A stretch of DNA of 64,000 nt from Plectrocnemia conspersa (lineage: Eukaryota > Arthropoda > Insecta > Trichoptera > Polycentropodidae). The DNA is taken from NCBI GenBank assembly GCA_009617715.1, contig VTFK01000469.1:124001-188000 (forward strand), written 5' to 3'. How positions within the stretch are numbered: position 1 is the stretch's first letter; each line of letters starts with the position of its first letter. Below are positions 21,301 to 30,180 of the stretch, piece after piece. The translations under genes and the position numbers were made by a program. The notes beneath the pieces are model-generated. The model ran no database searches. It saw only the letters and a list, made by a program, of their open reading frames with translations, and was not told the DNA's origin.

Positions 21301-23673
21301 TTATTTTTTGTAGTAAGCGCGGTCTTTCTATAAAATATAGGCGGTAAGTAGAGTCTCCAATTACTCGAACCATCAACTACTCGAGTATCGAATATTAAAA
21401 TTTTAAAATACTCGAGTACTCGAGTACTTTCGAGTATTTACCAAATGTACCAAAATAGCTATTATTCAAATTCGTGCACATATAAATAAATGAATAAAAT
21501 ACTTAGTATGTTAATTTTTACAATTATTTTAACTTCACGAACATACTTTTTAAAAACAATAATGCAAAAAGTGTCTCGAATTTAATATTACTGCTAACCT
21601 TTGGTTTTATTATTCCCGTTATGGAAAAAACCCTTTCCGTTGCTGTTGATGTTGGTCTTATTGTCATTAACGCGTTAGATAAGGCTTCTAATTTATATCT
21701 GTTCGCTTTTTATAGATATAAAATTTTTTGAACTCTCTTCTTATGTTCTCTTCTTTCATTCCCTTCTCTGCTTTTCTCTTATTTCCTTCGACTATTGACA
21801 AAATAGCATTTTGTAATTCTTCTTGAATAGATTTTTTTTTCTTAACAATATACAATATTCTACTCCGTCTGATTATTGCGAAGAATTTAAATCTATATCC
21901 TTCGTAGATGTATTTGGGTGAATCCCTTTCACTCTAGAGCTAAACGGTTCACAAAGAACTGACTTTACTTTAAATGCCTTTAAAACACACAATTGTTTTG
22001 ATTTATATTTAAAGCTGAGGGATCAGAATAAGCAATTTACAACACTTTACGCTACAACTGCATAGTCATAAAACCTAAAAAAATTTTTTGTTGATATTTC
22101 ATATTGTTCATTGCCATAAATTAGATAAGTCGGGACTGTCGAACAGAAAACACAAAAAAAATTTCTCCGTCGTACCCACTAACATAGCCGACGACCGGAA
22201 CTATGCAACTATGGAACTATGAAAAAATTATACCTGATAGTAACCGCTCTAGCTCGGGACTTCGGGCATAAACGCCAAATAAAAGCAAGACGTTAACCTT
22301 TACCGGACCGAGTTAAAGTTATTTTTGTTTCTGAAATATTTCAAAATTTTTTAATTTCGAGTATTAATCGAGTAATTTTCAAAATACTCGATTATCAAGT
22401 ACTTGAAAAATAGACAAAAATACTCGAGTATCGAGTACTCGATTACTCGAATTGGAGACTCTAGCGGTAAGCCATTTAGAGCGAATTTGACAGATTTACC
22501 TTGGAGAGCCGGCGGAAAAGTTTATCTACGTTCTGTAAATATATTTGACTTTGTTTTATTTTTGATGATTTTAAATTTTCACTTCTCGAAATATTATTTT
22601 TGTTTTCAAAATATTTTTTACTTGTTAAAATAGCGGTATCGAAAGCATTAAGTTTAGCATATAGTTGGAGGTTTTGTATTTGTATAGTTTGTGAATCAAA
22701 CCGTCATACCATTAGAAAGCTTTTTCTTTATCTGATATTAAAATGTCAGTTCCTTTTTCATATAAATTAGTTGATGTGTTGTCGAGTGATTTTCTTGAAA
22801 TCAATCTGTTCGTTAAATATTTAATTGATTCTATTAAACAAACAGGATTATTTTTGCAAATGTTTTAGCAAATGGTAATAAAATGACGAGGAGGAATACT
22901 AGGATCAATATCGGGCTTTTTGATCGAGTAATTTTAGCGGCTTCCTAAATAGTTGGGAAACAAAAAAAAAATAAAGATGTTAATTAAAGTAATAAAAAGG
23001 TTTTCACTTTAATCTGGCGATTAAAGTTTTATTTATAAATAAATAAAGATCTATTGTGTATCTGCGGAGAAGCACCTCAAGATCTGTTAGGATAAACCGA
23101 AGATAATAACCCTTTCCTCCGAGTTGCTTGAGTTACACTAAGGCTTTTCATGCCTAAGTCTAGATTATGACAAATGCCAATAGTGTATGTATAGCTTCAG
23201 TGCTATAGTATCGGTAAGGTTCATTGATCGTAATGCTCACGATCAAGGACTCGGAGGTCACCGGAACGTGAAAGTTCTTACATGATTGGACCGAAAGCGA
23301 CGTCAAATAGAAAAAAGGAGTAATAATATTATTTTTTCAGGTTGTATTGCCGCCAACGTTGACACCGTTGGTGAACTCCAGTGTCATTGCTAACAATCCA
23401 ACGGCCAGCATCAGCAACTTAATTGATACGTTACCGAACTTCGACCAAATCTATAACAACCCTGCGACGGTGACGTCAGATATGACAGTGGAAACAGTTC
23501 CAGCTGATATGATGGATATTATGAATATTTCACCGATGGAAAGTCCGTGTATTGCTCTGGAAAACGAGGGTAATAACGACTCGGCTATGGCAGTTATAAT
23601 GAGTCTTTTGGAGGCAGACGCAGGATTGGGTGGACCGGTAGACTTCTCAGAATTGCCATGGCCTTTGCCTTGA
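6201..23673 (+). CDS. cyc: cycle / BMAL1 circadian bHLH-PAS transcription factor (nine coding exons)
   Basis: Coding exons are 6201-6331, 10451-10519, 13122-13452, 15501-15618, 15688-15849, 17440-17695, 17755-18098, 19767-19936 and 23341-23673. They total 1914 nt, giving 637 residues plus stop, and every splice phase agrees. Domains in order: an acidic N-terminus ([10 protein letters not shown]), bHLH at about residues 68-123 with the basic [17 protein letters not shown] at about 138-300 ([20 protein letters not shown]), PAS-B at about 336-440 ([20 protein letters not shown]), and the BMAL transactivation tail at 610-637 ending in [10 protein letters not shown]. In known clocks, CYC pairs with CLOCK in the nucleus and activates per and tim through CACGTG E-boxes. 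The C-terminal tail is kept in most insects but lost in Drosophila. The start is the first Met after an acceptor at 6199, so a 5' UTR exon probably lies upstream. Introns 4 and 6 are only 69 and 59 bp; the others are 1.6-4.1 kb and full of transposons. Confidence 0.96.
6332..7984. other. cyc intron 1, left part
   Basis: AT-rich intron sequence with no recognised element or open frame. The rest of this intron holds the LINE and MITE insertions listed below. Confidence 0.6.
7985..8650 (-). mobile_element. Jockey-type LINE reverse-transcriptase remnant
   Basis: On the minus strand, from high to low coordinates, frame-shifted translation gives [30 protein letters not shown], then, after the inserted [21 protein letters not shown] and [17 protein letters not shown]. 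These are the successive PASYRPISLL, NHQFGFR, AFDKVWH and SYLxxRxF blocks of Jockey-clade RT. Stops and frameshifts make it inactive. Confidence 0.8.
8145..8409. mobile_element. hAT-type MITE nested in the LINE remnant
   Basis: The left end is CAGTGGCGTAGCAAGG and the right end is CCATAGCCATGCCACTG; both belong to the widespread CAGTGGCGTA hAT terminus. The flanks attaaatc (8137-8144) and gttaaatc (8410-8417) form an 8-bp target duplication with one mismatch. The interior is rich in GCCGCC. Removing it rejoins the LINE reading frame between RLKKIKLDL and QAFDKVWH, so it inserted after the LINE. Confidence 0.85.
9037..10117. mobile_element. 1.08-kb Tourist-like terminal-inverted-repeat element
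   Basis: The ends TGCTTGCACTACACCCTCTG (9037) and the reverse complement TGCTTGTACTACACACTCTG (from 10117) differ at two positions, and the similarity runs on through GGAAGTTG. Both sides are flanked by TAA (9034-9036 and 10118-10120), the 3-bp TWA duplication expected of PIF/Harbinger elements. The inside is GC-rich and encodes nothing. A second GGAAGTTGTCCGA, again inverted, occurs at about 10007-10019. It sits in cyc intron 1. Confidence 0.75.
9732..9737. promoter_or_regulatory. Canonical E-box CACGTG in cyc intron 1
   Basis: CACGTG is the site bound by CLOCK-CYC dimers. This one lies 714 bp before cyc exon 2 and inside the Tourist-like element. A single hexamer is weak evidence of function. 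Confidence 0.3.
10451..10519 (+). CDS. cyc: cyc coding exon 2 (acidic patch)
   Basis: The acceptor attttag and the donor gtaaga bound a 69-nt exon encoding [20 protein letters not shown] then QK. The split codons at both ends close in frame with exons 1 and 3. Confidence 0.92.
10520..11229. other. cyc intron 2, left part
   Basis: AT-rich intron DNA with no element recognised. Confidence 0.5.
11230..11330. mobile_element. End of a hAT-like element with ACCGGTA subterminal repeats
   Basis: TAGGGATTGCAATACCGGTA is followed by several inverted and direct ACCGGTA/TACCGGT motifs within 100 bp. That is the usual build of hAT termini. No matching second end or target duplication was found. Confidence 0.45.
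11791..12617 (-). pseudogene. Buster/ZBED5-type hAT transposase, C-terminal 208 residues
   Basis: The minus-strand frame 12606-11980 is uninterrupted for 208 codons. Its end matches the conserved tail of ZBED5/FAM200-like hAT transposases: [40 protein letters not shown], then a [11 protein letters not shown] close. The start contains the [12 protein letters not shown] region. The right terminus of the transposon is at 11791 (CAGGGTTACCCAAATTTTTT, then 'ggaacacttagcagatc'). The N-terminal half and the BED finger are missing, with the break falling just before the hairpin at 12623. It lies antisense in cyc intron 2. Confidence 0.85.
12623..12666. repeat. Perfect 19-bp hairpin, 6-nt loop
   Basis: TATAATGACAATAAATACA (12623-12641) and TGTATTTATTGTCATTATA (12648-12666) are exact reverse complements around TTGTTA. 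It begins within about 6 bp of the break in the Buster transposase frame. Confidence 0.95.
13122..13452 (+). CDS. cyc: cyc coding exon 3 (bHLH and start of PAS-A)
   Basis: The acceptor attctag and the donor gttagt bound the exon. It encodes [20 protein letters not shown], the second helix [20 protein letters not shown], and the PAS-A entry [15 protein letters not shown], ending ILNYRM in phase 0. Confidence 0.97.
13575..13700. mobile_element. GC-rich hAT-like terminus in cyc intron 3
   Basis: GCGGCTCGCGAGCCGC (13591-13606) is a perfect 16-bp palindrome followed by 'atgcggctctttt' and 'atgcggctcc'. This is the signature of hAT ends in the AATTGCGGCTCGCGAGCCGC group. The rest of the element is not recognisable. 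Confidence 0.5.
14402..14441. repeat. 18-bp hairpin with one mismatch
   Basis: TAACCGATCGAATATCAT (14402-14419) pairs with ATGACATTCGATCGGTTA (14424-14441) except at one base. The loop is AAAT. It lies in cyc intron 3, which otherwise shows nothing from 13700 to 15500. Confidence 0.9.
15501..15618 (+). CDS. cyc: cyc coding exon 4 (PAS-A)
   Basis: Encodes [39 protein letters not shown] and leaves one base. The acceptor is attttcag and the donor is gtatag. It joins the next exon across a 69-bp intron. Confidence 0.97.
15688..15849 (+). CDS. cyc: cyc coding exon 5 (PAS-A, linker)
   Basis: Encodes [31 protein letters not shown] and a Lys/Gln-rich end. The acceptor is tttacag and the donor is AAG|gtttct. 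The [16 protein letters not shown] block is diagnostic of BMAL/CYC. Confidence 0.96.
15850..17439. other. cyc intron 5
   Basis: 1.59 kb of AT-rich intron. I see no element ends, RT or transposase motifs in it. Confidence 0.5.
17440..17695 (+). CDS. cyc: cyc coding exon 6 (PAS linker, start of PAS-B)
   Basis: Encodes [20 protein letters not shown], the acidic [20 protein letters not shown] segment and [16 protein letters not shown]. The acceptor is ttttatag and the donor AG|gtaaat. A 59-bp intron follows. Confidence 0.97.
17755..18098 (+). CDS. cyc: cyc coding exon 7 (PAS-B)
   Basis: Encodes [20 protein letters not shown], then [20 protein letters not shown] and a Ser/Asn-rich linker. The acceptor is tttttag and the donor CAAC|gtgagt. 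Confidence 0.97.
18099..19766. other. cyc intron 7
   Basis: AT-rich except for a GC-richer patch at about 19030-19145 ('gagccaaccagggcggagcc...') that I cannot identify. No reading frame or element boundary is supported. Confidence 0.45.
19767..19936 (+). CDS. cyc: cyc coding exon 8 (C-terminal linker), tandem acceptor
   Basis: Encodes [37 protein letters not shown] and ends SEV-ready in phase 0 at donor gtatat. The acceptor is tctcagcag, so splicing may start the exon at 19767 (Pro-Asp-Glu) or 19770 (His-Glu). Both stay in frame and differ by one codon. The first keeps a DERE motif that is usual in insect CYC. Confidence 0.93.
20200..20510 (+). mobile_element. Jockey-type RT scrap in cyc intron 8
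   Basis: The translation includes [12 protein letters not shown] and, further on, [20 protein letters not shown] followed by QKYLSRCKC. These correspond to the AFDKV and YADDLKIYRSI blocks of Jockey-clade RT. The catalytic YADD has become YIDD, and the intervening part is shortened. Confidence 0.65.
21349..22463 (-). mobile_element. hAT element copy A (TAGAGTCTCC family) in cyc intron 8
   Basis: 1115 bp bounded by TAGAGTCTCCAATT and its inverse, flanked by perfect 8-bp duplications GCGGTAAG (21341-21348 and 22464-22471). Just inside each end are repeated ACTCGAGTA motifs, typical of hAT subterminal transposase-binding repeats. On the minus strand at about 21524-21690 the only transposase piece is the dimerisation domain, reading [20 protein letters not shown] and ending in [15 protein letters not shown] before a stop. 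The catalytic region is absent, so it must have been mobilised in trans. Copies B (35.65 kb) and C (51.18 kb) are nearly identical. Confidence 0.93.
22640..22870 (-). mobile_element. Jockey-type RT scrap (family 2)
   Basis: Minus-strand translation contains DKEKAF, stop, [14 protein letters not shown], the counterpart of DIEKAFDTVLHDGLIHKL at 40.65 kb. HSTTHQL occurs in a neighbouring frame. It is decayed and short. Confidence 0.6.
23341..23673 (+). CDS. cyc: cyc coding exon 9 (BMAL C-terminal activation domain)
   Basis: The acceptor attttttcag is at 23331-23340 and the stop TGA is at 23671-23673. The last 28 codons read [20 protein letters not shown] then SELPWPLP, nearly identical to the end of vertebrate BMAL1, which binds CBP/p300 and CRY. 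The preceding part is a Thr/Asn/Pro-rich low-constraint stretch. Confidence 0.97.
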   Translation, partial: VVLPPTLTPLVNSSVIANNPTASISNLIDTLPNFDQIYNNPATVTSDMTVETVPADMMDIMNISPMESPCIALENEGNNDSAMAVIMSLLEADAGLGGPVDFSELPWPLP

Positions 23674-23906
23674 ACAAGTCGACCTTTAACTCGTTGATGT
23701 TAATAGTGTATTTTATTCTTCGGTGTATCATGATTTAGTCAACAAAGTTCTATACGTTCTTTAAAATTTCTATAAATGTCATTGATGTGGTATTTCACAA
23801 CTGTTTAATCGAACTATAACTCAATATGGGTTTTCGCTTCCATTTTTGCTTTCGTAATCCGTTTTTTATTATATGTATGAACAAGTGATTAACTTGTCAT
23901 ATTATG

Positions 23907-23995
23907 GCCAACGACACCCGGTGGTGTTCCCAAATGCTGCTTAGCTTCGGTAATCAACCGGAAACTGGTGTATTCAGCTTGGTAAGGTCGCTGGC
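23907..23995 (-). pseudogene. 5S rRNA pseudogene, internally deleted
   Basis: Read on the minus strand, the 89 bases start GCCAGCGACC, continue GCTGAATACACCAG, GATTACCGAAGCTAAGCAGC, and close GGGAACACCACCGGGTGTCG then TTGGC. This is the 5' half and 3' end of arthropod 5S rRNA, with the roughly 35-base middle (the stretch between AAGCAGC and GGGAACACC, which normally contains GGTTAGTACTTGGATGGG) missing. Box A is damaged and box C is partly lost. It lies 230 bp past the cyc stop codon, antisense to it. Confidence 0.88.
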
Positions 23996-24200
23996 CAACT
24001 TACTAATATTAATGTAGTATTACTAAAATATAGTAAATCTAATCGAATCAATTATTAATGACATAGAAATATCTAAAGTGATATCACTGATTGATTAAAA
24101 AGTAGAGCTTTTATGTACATATATACATACATACAATGAAATTAATTATATATTAAATGTAAAATGTAAAAAAGTGATTTATTTATATGTATATATATGG

Positions 24201-24250
24201 CACTGTCACAAATGAGCGTGCGTCAAATGAGCGCTGCGTCAAAAGAGCGC
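24201..24250. repeat. Three-unit short tandem repeat (GTCAAATGAGCG type)
   Basis: CACTGTCACAAATGAGCG is followed by GTCAAATGAGCGC and GTCAAAAGAGCGC, spaced about 17 bp. It is GC-richer than its surroundings and resembles a transposon end with subterminal repeats. No partner end was found. Confidence 0.6.
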
Positions 24251-24354
24251 AAAAATACTTGGAGATAATCAAGTAATGAATATTTTATGAATTAGGTATA
24301 CAAATTGTGAGAAATTTACAAAGAATAAAATTCACGAGATATGCCATACTTGTC

Positions 24355-24393
24355 GTCACGAATTATCCGTAACTATTACAGATAATTCGTGAC
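24355..24393. repeat. Perfect 13-bp inverted repeat
   Basis: GTCACGAATTATC (24355-24367) and GATAATTCGTGAC (24381-24393) are exact reverse complements with a 13-nt spacer. It is downstream of cyc. Confidence 0.9.
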
Positions 24394-24399
24394 CATGGC

Positions 24400-25335
24400 T
24401 GGAGCATTACAACCGAAATATAGAAATAAAGTAAGCGAAAATCGCGAAGAATCCAGAGATTTTAAAAATATTAATACTCGCGAACCTCTAATATATATAT
24501 ATGTATATAATAAAGGAAAATAATATATATAATGCTGAATCGAATGAAATGTTTCTTCTTTTCTTCGCAACAATCCTTGTCCATCCTTGCAAAAATCGAT
24601 TGGCTCACGCTGTTGTAGACACGTTGTTATTGCAAAGATATATGAAGATTGAATTGCGGATTTTGAAACACATGTTTCAATATTCGCGATTCTATACTAA
24701 AGCATTTTAATGTTTCTATATACTATCTTTTTCCTGTATGATGTATAATTTGATGTTTTTAATGTTACGTGTATAAATATAGTTTCTTGGGTACTTCATG
24801 TCTTTTCTTGTAATGTTATCCGATAAGATTATTTTACACCAAAGTTACTTCTGTCAAAAAAGAAAGTACCAAGTCTACATTTTCACGGGTGAAAGTAAAA
24901 GTTAAGCATTGCATCTATATATTACACTATCTGTATATACGCGTATATTCTATATGGTTTTATAGTAAAAAAAAATGTAAATAAATTGAGCCATAATTAT
25001 TATACTTCTTAAAACAATATATGTTTCAAGTAGTAAAATATACAAATATACACAAGAGATGCATCTACCGTTTTTTATACAAAATCAAATCAACATTTTG
25101 AATTTACTTTGAAAATATTTTTGATCATTGAATGTCACTGTATATACAAAACTTTTCAATTACACAAGTTTAAGATATTAAAAACATATGTATTGGAATA
25201 GCTTAAGTTGTATTTCAAGTAAAGTGTATGCTGCTAAAAAAAATGCTGCATTGAAACAGATGTAAGTGTATTTTGTCCAAAAAAGACAATTTTTATATAA
25301 ATGTATTAATTAGCTGAATTTAAGTTAAGTTAATC
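24400..25335. other. Downstream flank of cyc
   Basis: AT-rich, with microsatellite-like atatatat and possible poly(A) signals (AATAAA near 24324 and 24424) that could end the cyc transcript. No gene recognised. Confidence 0.4.
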
Positions 25336-25880
25336 GAATGCGTTGTTGCTCTAGTCCACAGCATACTAGATGCTTGCTCCATTGTATATATAATAAGTCT
25401 GGCGCAATGAGTCAATACAATAAATTTCAGCTTATTCTCAAAACATCCGTTAACTGATCGTCTTACTGAAAAGGTACTGACAACAAAATTTCCCATGAAT
25501 GTGGCTATGAATGTAAATAAGGGAACGCGAGCAACCAATAATCACTTCCTCTGAGATTTTCTCAGAGACTTCTCCTATAAATATTCACACTTGAACTTCC
25601 ACTTTTGAGCTCAAATCATCTGAACTTCAAGAGAGATTTAACTTGGACTACAACCTAGAAGAGACTGACTCAACTTTAGACTTTCAAAGATCGCAAAAAC
25701 TACCGCTTCTCTCTTCGCATCCACTGATCAAGTTGGACGTTCTGAACTTACGGAACCCACACAGTGAACCCACTTCGGAGACGCCTATAGACTACGGACG
25801 CACTTCTCAATTGTTGTACTATATATTTTATATCAATCTTCGTCTTATTAAAAAATAAACACCCCAACCATTAAAATAAA
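25336..25880 (+). other. GC-richer block, possible solo LTR or orphan promoter
   Basis: The block has a TATA-like TATAAATATT at about 25576, a denser CT/AG composition than either flank, and AATAAA signals near its end (about 25854 and 25877). That layout fits a retroelement LTR (promoter plus poly(A) signal). I could not define TG..CA ends or a target duplication, and the 71-codon frame in it has no recognisable motif. Confidence 0.25.
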
Positions 25881-27470
25881 TGTTTTATTATTTTCTTGTA
25901 GTTTGATTAATTTATAAATGCAGAAGCAAATAACAATTTAATATTATCAGTTATCTTTTTCAAAAGTTTGAACAAATATTATTTTGACGAATATATTTAC
26001 CAATTATTTATTGAGTGAATTTACTATATAAATTAACTATAACTTTAAAGTTATAGTTCAATTTTATAGTAAAGTCAAAACCAGTTTATTATACATTGAT
26101 TGTCATGTATTTAAAATTATGTTGTTTTTGATTCATCTCATAGCAAAGTTCATCAAAATTAATCGTGACTTTCTTATCTATTTTTTTATGTTATATTTAT
26201 TAAGTTGACTGCTTTACACTAATTGCTTTTTTTTAATAATTTCAACTTAATTTCTTTTAATCATGAAAACGGGTTTTTATGAACAACCATTAATTTTACT
26301 CTATATATAATAATTTATGTTTTAATGTCCACCTATTGGTAACCAAAAGTTTTCTATTCTACATTACACAATTACAAATAGTAAATGAGTTCCAGACCAG
26401 TTCGAAGGTCTAAGATTTTTGTTCACATTGATGAGTTTGTACCATACTTCTTTAGACTTTTTCCTAATGAAACCGACGATCAGCTACATCGTGAGATACA
26501 TCTGAGATTCACAAACGTTGCACACGTTTGCGATTGTTGGATGTTCACGTTATTTTTTATTTCAATAAAATTAATCTGAAAACATATATTTTTTTGGAGT
26601 AGTCTAAAATTTTACGTTTTGTTACGAAGTATATTATAAGTATATATAGTACTATTTTTTTATTTATTGAAAACTAGTGAATTAGCCATTATTAGTTTTT
26701 CAGTCGCAGTTCACAATTCAAATGCTTTCCATAGTCATAAATACATTTTAAATACAATATTTATTTTATTACATTTTTTTGTACTATTTTTTCAATAACA
26801 ATAATTACCATACATACTTGTGCTATTCAAATTGAAAAAAAATCTGTTCCCACGACTAGACAAGACAGATTACCGTAGTATAAATTAATTACAATATTTA
26901 TGAAGGTTGCATTTGTCAGAACTATGTACTTTCTCCATTTTTTACTTTATAGATTAATGAAAATTGTGTGAAAAAGTAATTCCCTTGTTTACGACACATG
27001 GTTGACTTAAAAGTGACCGTAATCACAACAATAGGAAATAAATAATGTGCATCGAGTAGACACATGGGAAACAGAGTGAAATTGCAACATCACTACGTAT
27101 CTACAGGTTGATATATTATATTCGTTTAAAGAATTGATTTTATGTTAACCACAATCAGGCTTCAGGGGAAAACATTTGATAGAGACTCAAATACAAGTAG
27201 TAATAAATTATTGTTTAGTTACTTAAAATGCAAACGAGACCATTGGAGTAGTATTTCTGGATTTAAAGTGAGATATTGAAACCATAGGAAGGAAATATAA
27301 CATTATGGTTACAAGTAAGCTAGCTTCCTAACTTGTTTGATAATTATTTTAAAAATAAAATAAATTATTATATTCAAAAAGCGTAAAATAGGACAATTGT
27401 TGTTTATAATATCTAAATAATAATGATATCATAAGTAATGTAAAATATTTTTTTTTCAAATTGGCAACAC
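25881..27470. other. AT-rich intergenic DNA
   Basis: Apart from the palindrome above, nothing is recognised. A 64-codon frame at 26385-26579 (MSSRPVRRSKIFVHIDEF...) matches no family I know and has no neighbouring exon. Confidence 0.4.
26020..26073. repeat. 54-bp palindrome without loop
   Basis: Two 27-bp arms meet directly at 26046/26047. They differ at three positions, and the inner 24 bp (AACTATAACTTTAAAGTTATAGTT, centred there) are perfect. Confidence 0.9.
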
Positions 27471-27497
27471 TTTTTCCAGCGATAATTTGACAGCTTT

Positions 27498-28040
27498 GTG
27501 CTCAGTTTAGTTTGCCATTTCATGAACAGACTTACGCCAGAACAACGCTTGCAAATCGTGAACATTTATTTAGAAACTCATTGTTCCATTTGCGAAACTT
27601 ACCGTGCCCTACGTCCATTTTATAGTCGACTTATACGTCCATCCGAGCAAGTAATTCGACTAACTATGGATTGTTTTCGCAAGAATGAAGCCGCTCGATC
27701 ATTGTGTGAGTCGTATGTTCGGTGAATGGGCCGGAAACGAGATTGCTCTTGATCCTCATTTTCACCACAAACTTTTGCTCAGCGATGAGATTCAGTTTCG
27801 GTTGAATGGCTAAGTCAACAAGCAAAATTAAGCATTTAGCATTATTGAGACGCCGTTACATCCACAAAAAGTCACCTGTGAAATGCCCTCCAAGAAGCCT
27901 ACGCCGATAAACCAGAGATGATGGACGACTTGGAAGCCAACATTCGCAGCGTTATTGCCGATGCTGCTCGAAAAAGTGAACTAGCCGCGGTGTCTATATG
28001 CTCGAAATAATATTTGCAATAAAGCCAATACCAAGGCCAT
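27498..28040 (+). pseudogene. Internally deleted mariner-like transposase
   Basis: It starts with an intact-looking MNRLTPEQRLQIVNIYLETH N-terminal HTH. It then jumps to DPHFHHKLLLSDEIQFRLNG, which contains the SDE of the first catalytic Asp block (usually FSDEAHFWLNG), followed by VNKQN and ETPLHPQKVTC. Finally it jumps to a C-terminal YADKPEMMDDLEANIRSVIA. The central and second-Asp parts are deleted, and a stop lies after RLNG. It was once a complete element. Confidence 0.85.
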
Positions 28041-29565
28041 TACCACGATTTGTATGTGTTTCATTTAATTTTAAAGTTCTATACCTCTAAAAAAAACACC
28101 TTTATTAGAAGACTATTTATTGATTGTATCAGTTATGGTGTTAAATATGTAATTCACAGCTTTATAATGCATTAGGTGTAATATTAAAATTTGGTTAAAG
28201 AGTAATGTATTTAAATTAAATATAAATTAAATTAAAATGATGATTATAAATAAAAATTATGATTATAGCATAAATAGATAATTCTATTGTATTAATATTA
28301 GAGTTAATAATCGTTGAGTATGCTGGCTTACTACCTGCTCGGTATCGATTACCGGGGCTGACCGTTTTTTATTGATCCCGTTAATAGATCAGAGATTATT
28401 CTACATTACAAGTTGAAAACCGCTCCAAGGGATACAAATCTAGCATTTTAATTAAAAACAATATTTTTTATATTATTTTATTGTTTTTTTTTTATTATTA
28501 TCAACGTTTTATGAGATACCAGCATTAAAAATATTGCAGTTATCTTTTATTAATTCATCCTGCATAAGTATGTATAGATTTGATTCTCTTCACACACAAA
28601 ATAAAAACAATAATTCTCATATCTTAATGGGTTATAACATTAGATTACGCAACATAACACCACAAAATTCATTCGCGTTATGTATTACGCAACTCAAAAA
28701 TTAAACAATCGGTTACCATGAGTGAATTGAACGCAGTGCGTTTAACTATTATACTTAACAGTCATCGTCGCAGCTTTCTACTCGAACGGTTAGTTAACGT
28801 GGTAAAAAACGGAGATAATGAGCTTTTAAATTTAACGATTGTACTCCAAATTCTTTGCTCAATTAATATTGTATAATCATTATTGGTGTGTTCGTGATGT
28901 TTTTTTGTACGCACGTATACATACACTATCTCATGTTTTTAGTTAAAATTGTGTGAGCGCATGTTTTAAGAAAAGAGAGAGAACCATATTTATATATAAT
29001 TGAACCAGAATATTGGCCGACGAATATGATAAATGATAGACATTGTATAATTGATTATAAGTTATTATATTACTTGGTTATTTTTTTCGGTTGATACATC
29101 ATTTAAACGAATAACTTTCTTTATATATAGGGTGTAACATGTACATATAAAAATAAGGCCAAGAAGCTGCCTCTCTTGGTAGGTAGGAAAAGAAGGGTTT
29201 TAGTGGATAAAAATCCCTCACTGCTACCAGTCAGCAATGCTGGTTGAAATAAAAGGAAAAAAAGGATCCTTAAAAGACCAAATTATATTTTCGAATTTCT
29301 AACGCACAGAGAATACCTCTGAATTTCCGAATTAAAATCAAAACCCTATCTTATAACTAGAAAAAAATGTAAAATAACACCGCTATATAAAAGTATTTTA
29401 ATGAACTACTATATCACCAAACTAATAAACTTTCAAATCGTGCGCTTCGCTGAAATGTAAGCATTCGTTCTCTGAAAGACATGGTAAGGTTTCGTAACAA
29501 TTATTGCGAGTTGTAAAAATATACTATACGAGTCGTTGAATATATACAATATATTTAAAGAAGAA
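28041..29565. other. AT-rich intergenic DNA
   Basis: Contains a small GC-richer patch near 29150-29240 ('ggccaagaagctgcctctcttgg'), unidentified. No supported gene. Confidence 0.4.
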
Positions 29566-29569
29566 ATGA

Positions 29570-29800
29570 AACAAAAAATTTCAGAACAGTTTGAATATGA
29601 AGCTTCAGATGAATATGCTAATTTAAATAAAGCTGTAAAATTTCATGTTACGTACACATAATCTGTTGACACAATAAAGTGGAGATTTGAAAAACTTCAG
29701 ATGGTGTCACAAGATTTTGAATTTCTTACTGGTTCAAACATGACATCGCTATTGATATTATATGGACCTTGTAATAAAATATTATGGGTACTTAAAAGAA
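29570..29800 (+). pseudogene. ZMYM/DUF4371-like hAT transposase fossil
   Basis: The translation reads DEYANLNKAVKFHVTYT, stop, SVDTIKWRFEKLQMVSQDFE then FLTGSNM. That resembles the 'WRFxKLQMVxQDFEFLTG' region of the zinc-finger MYM / 52-kDa-repressor-like hAT group. It is a short fragment with no flanking parts. Confidence 0.55.
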
Positions 29801-30029
29801 AGGACGTTTTAAACTGAGTAGCTTTGATGGTCAGTTGTGGCTAATTTGTCGTTCAGATCGCATGTCTTTCTTTCGGTAATGTTTTGAATAACATTTGGAG
29901 AGTGCATTATAAACATAACAACAATAAGAACACCTCAAATTTCAATGAAAGATTTCGTTCCGAATAAGATGTTTTTACATACTTCCATGCTGTATGAATT
30001 TGCAACCAAAGCAACCAAAAACATTTGTG

Positions 30030-30180
30030 CCGTTTTACTGTTGGTCAATTTAAAAAATGGTTCAAAATATTTAAATCTAGAATTTTTTCTTTGGAAGACA
30101 ACCCTAGAAGTGGTACACCAAAAATCTTCGATAATGACCGCATAGTTGCAGAAATTGAAATCGATTCAGGAGCTACCAGA
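30030..30180 (+). pseudogene. Mariner-like HTH fragment
   Basis: In one frame: FKKWFKIFKSRIFSLEDNPR, SGTPKIFDNDRIVAEIE. The W-F-x-x-F..SLED-PRSG-P sequence is the linker between the two HTH motifs of mariner transposases. It ends in stops after about 45 codons. Confidence 0.7.

Noticed and set aside
21349..21440. Repeated ACTCGAGTA motifs taken as a CRISPR-like array
   Set aside because: The genome is eukaryotic and the motifs are hAT subterminal repeats next to a terminal inverted repeat with an 8-bp target duplication.
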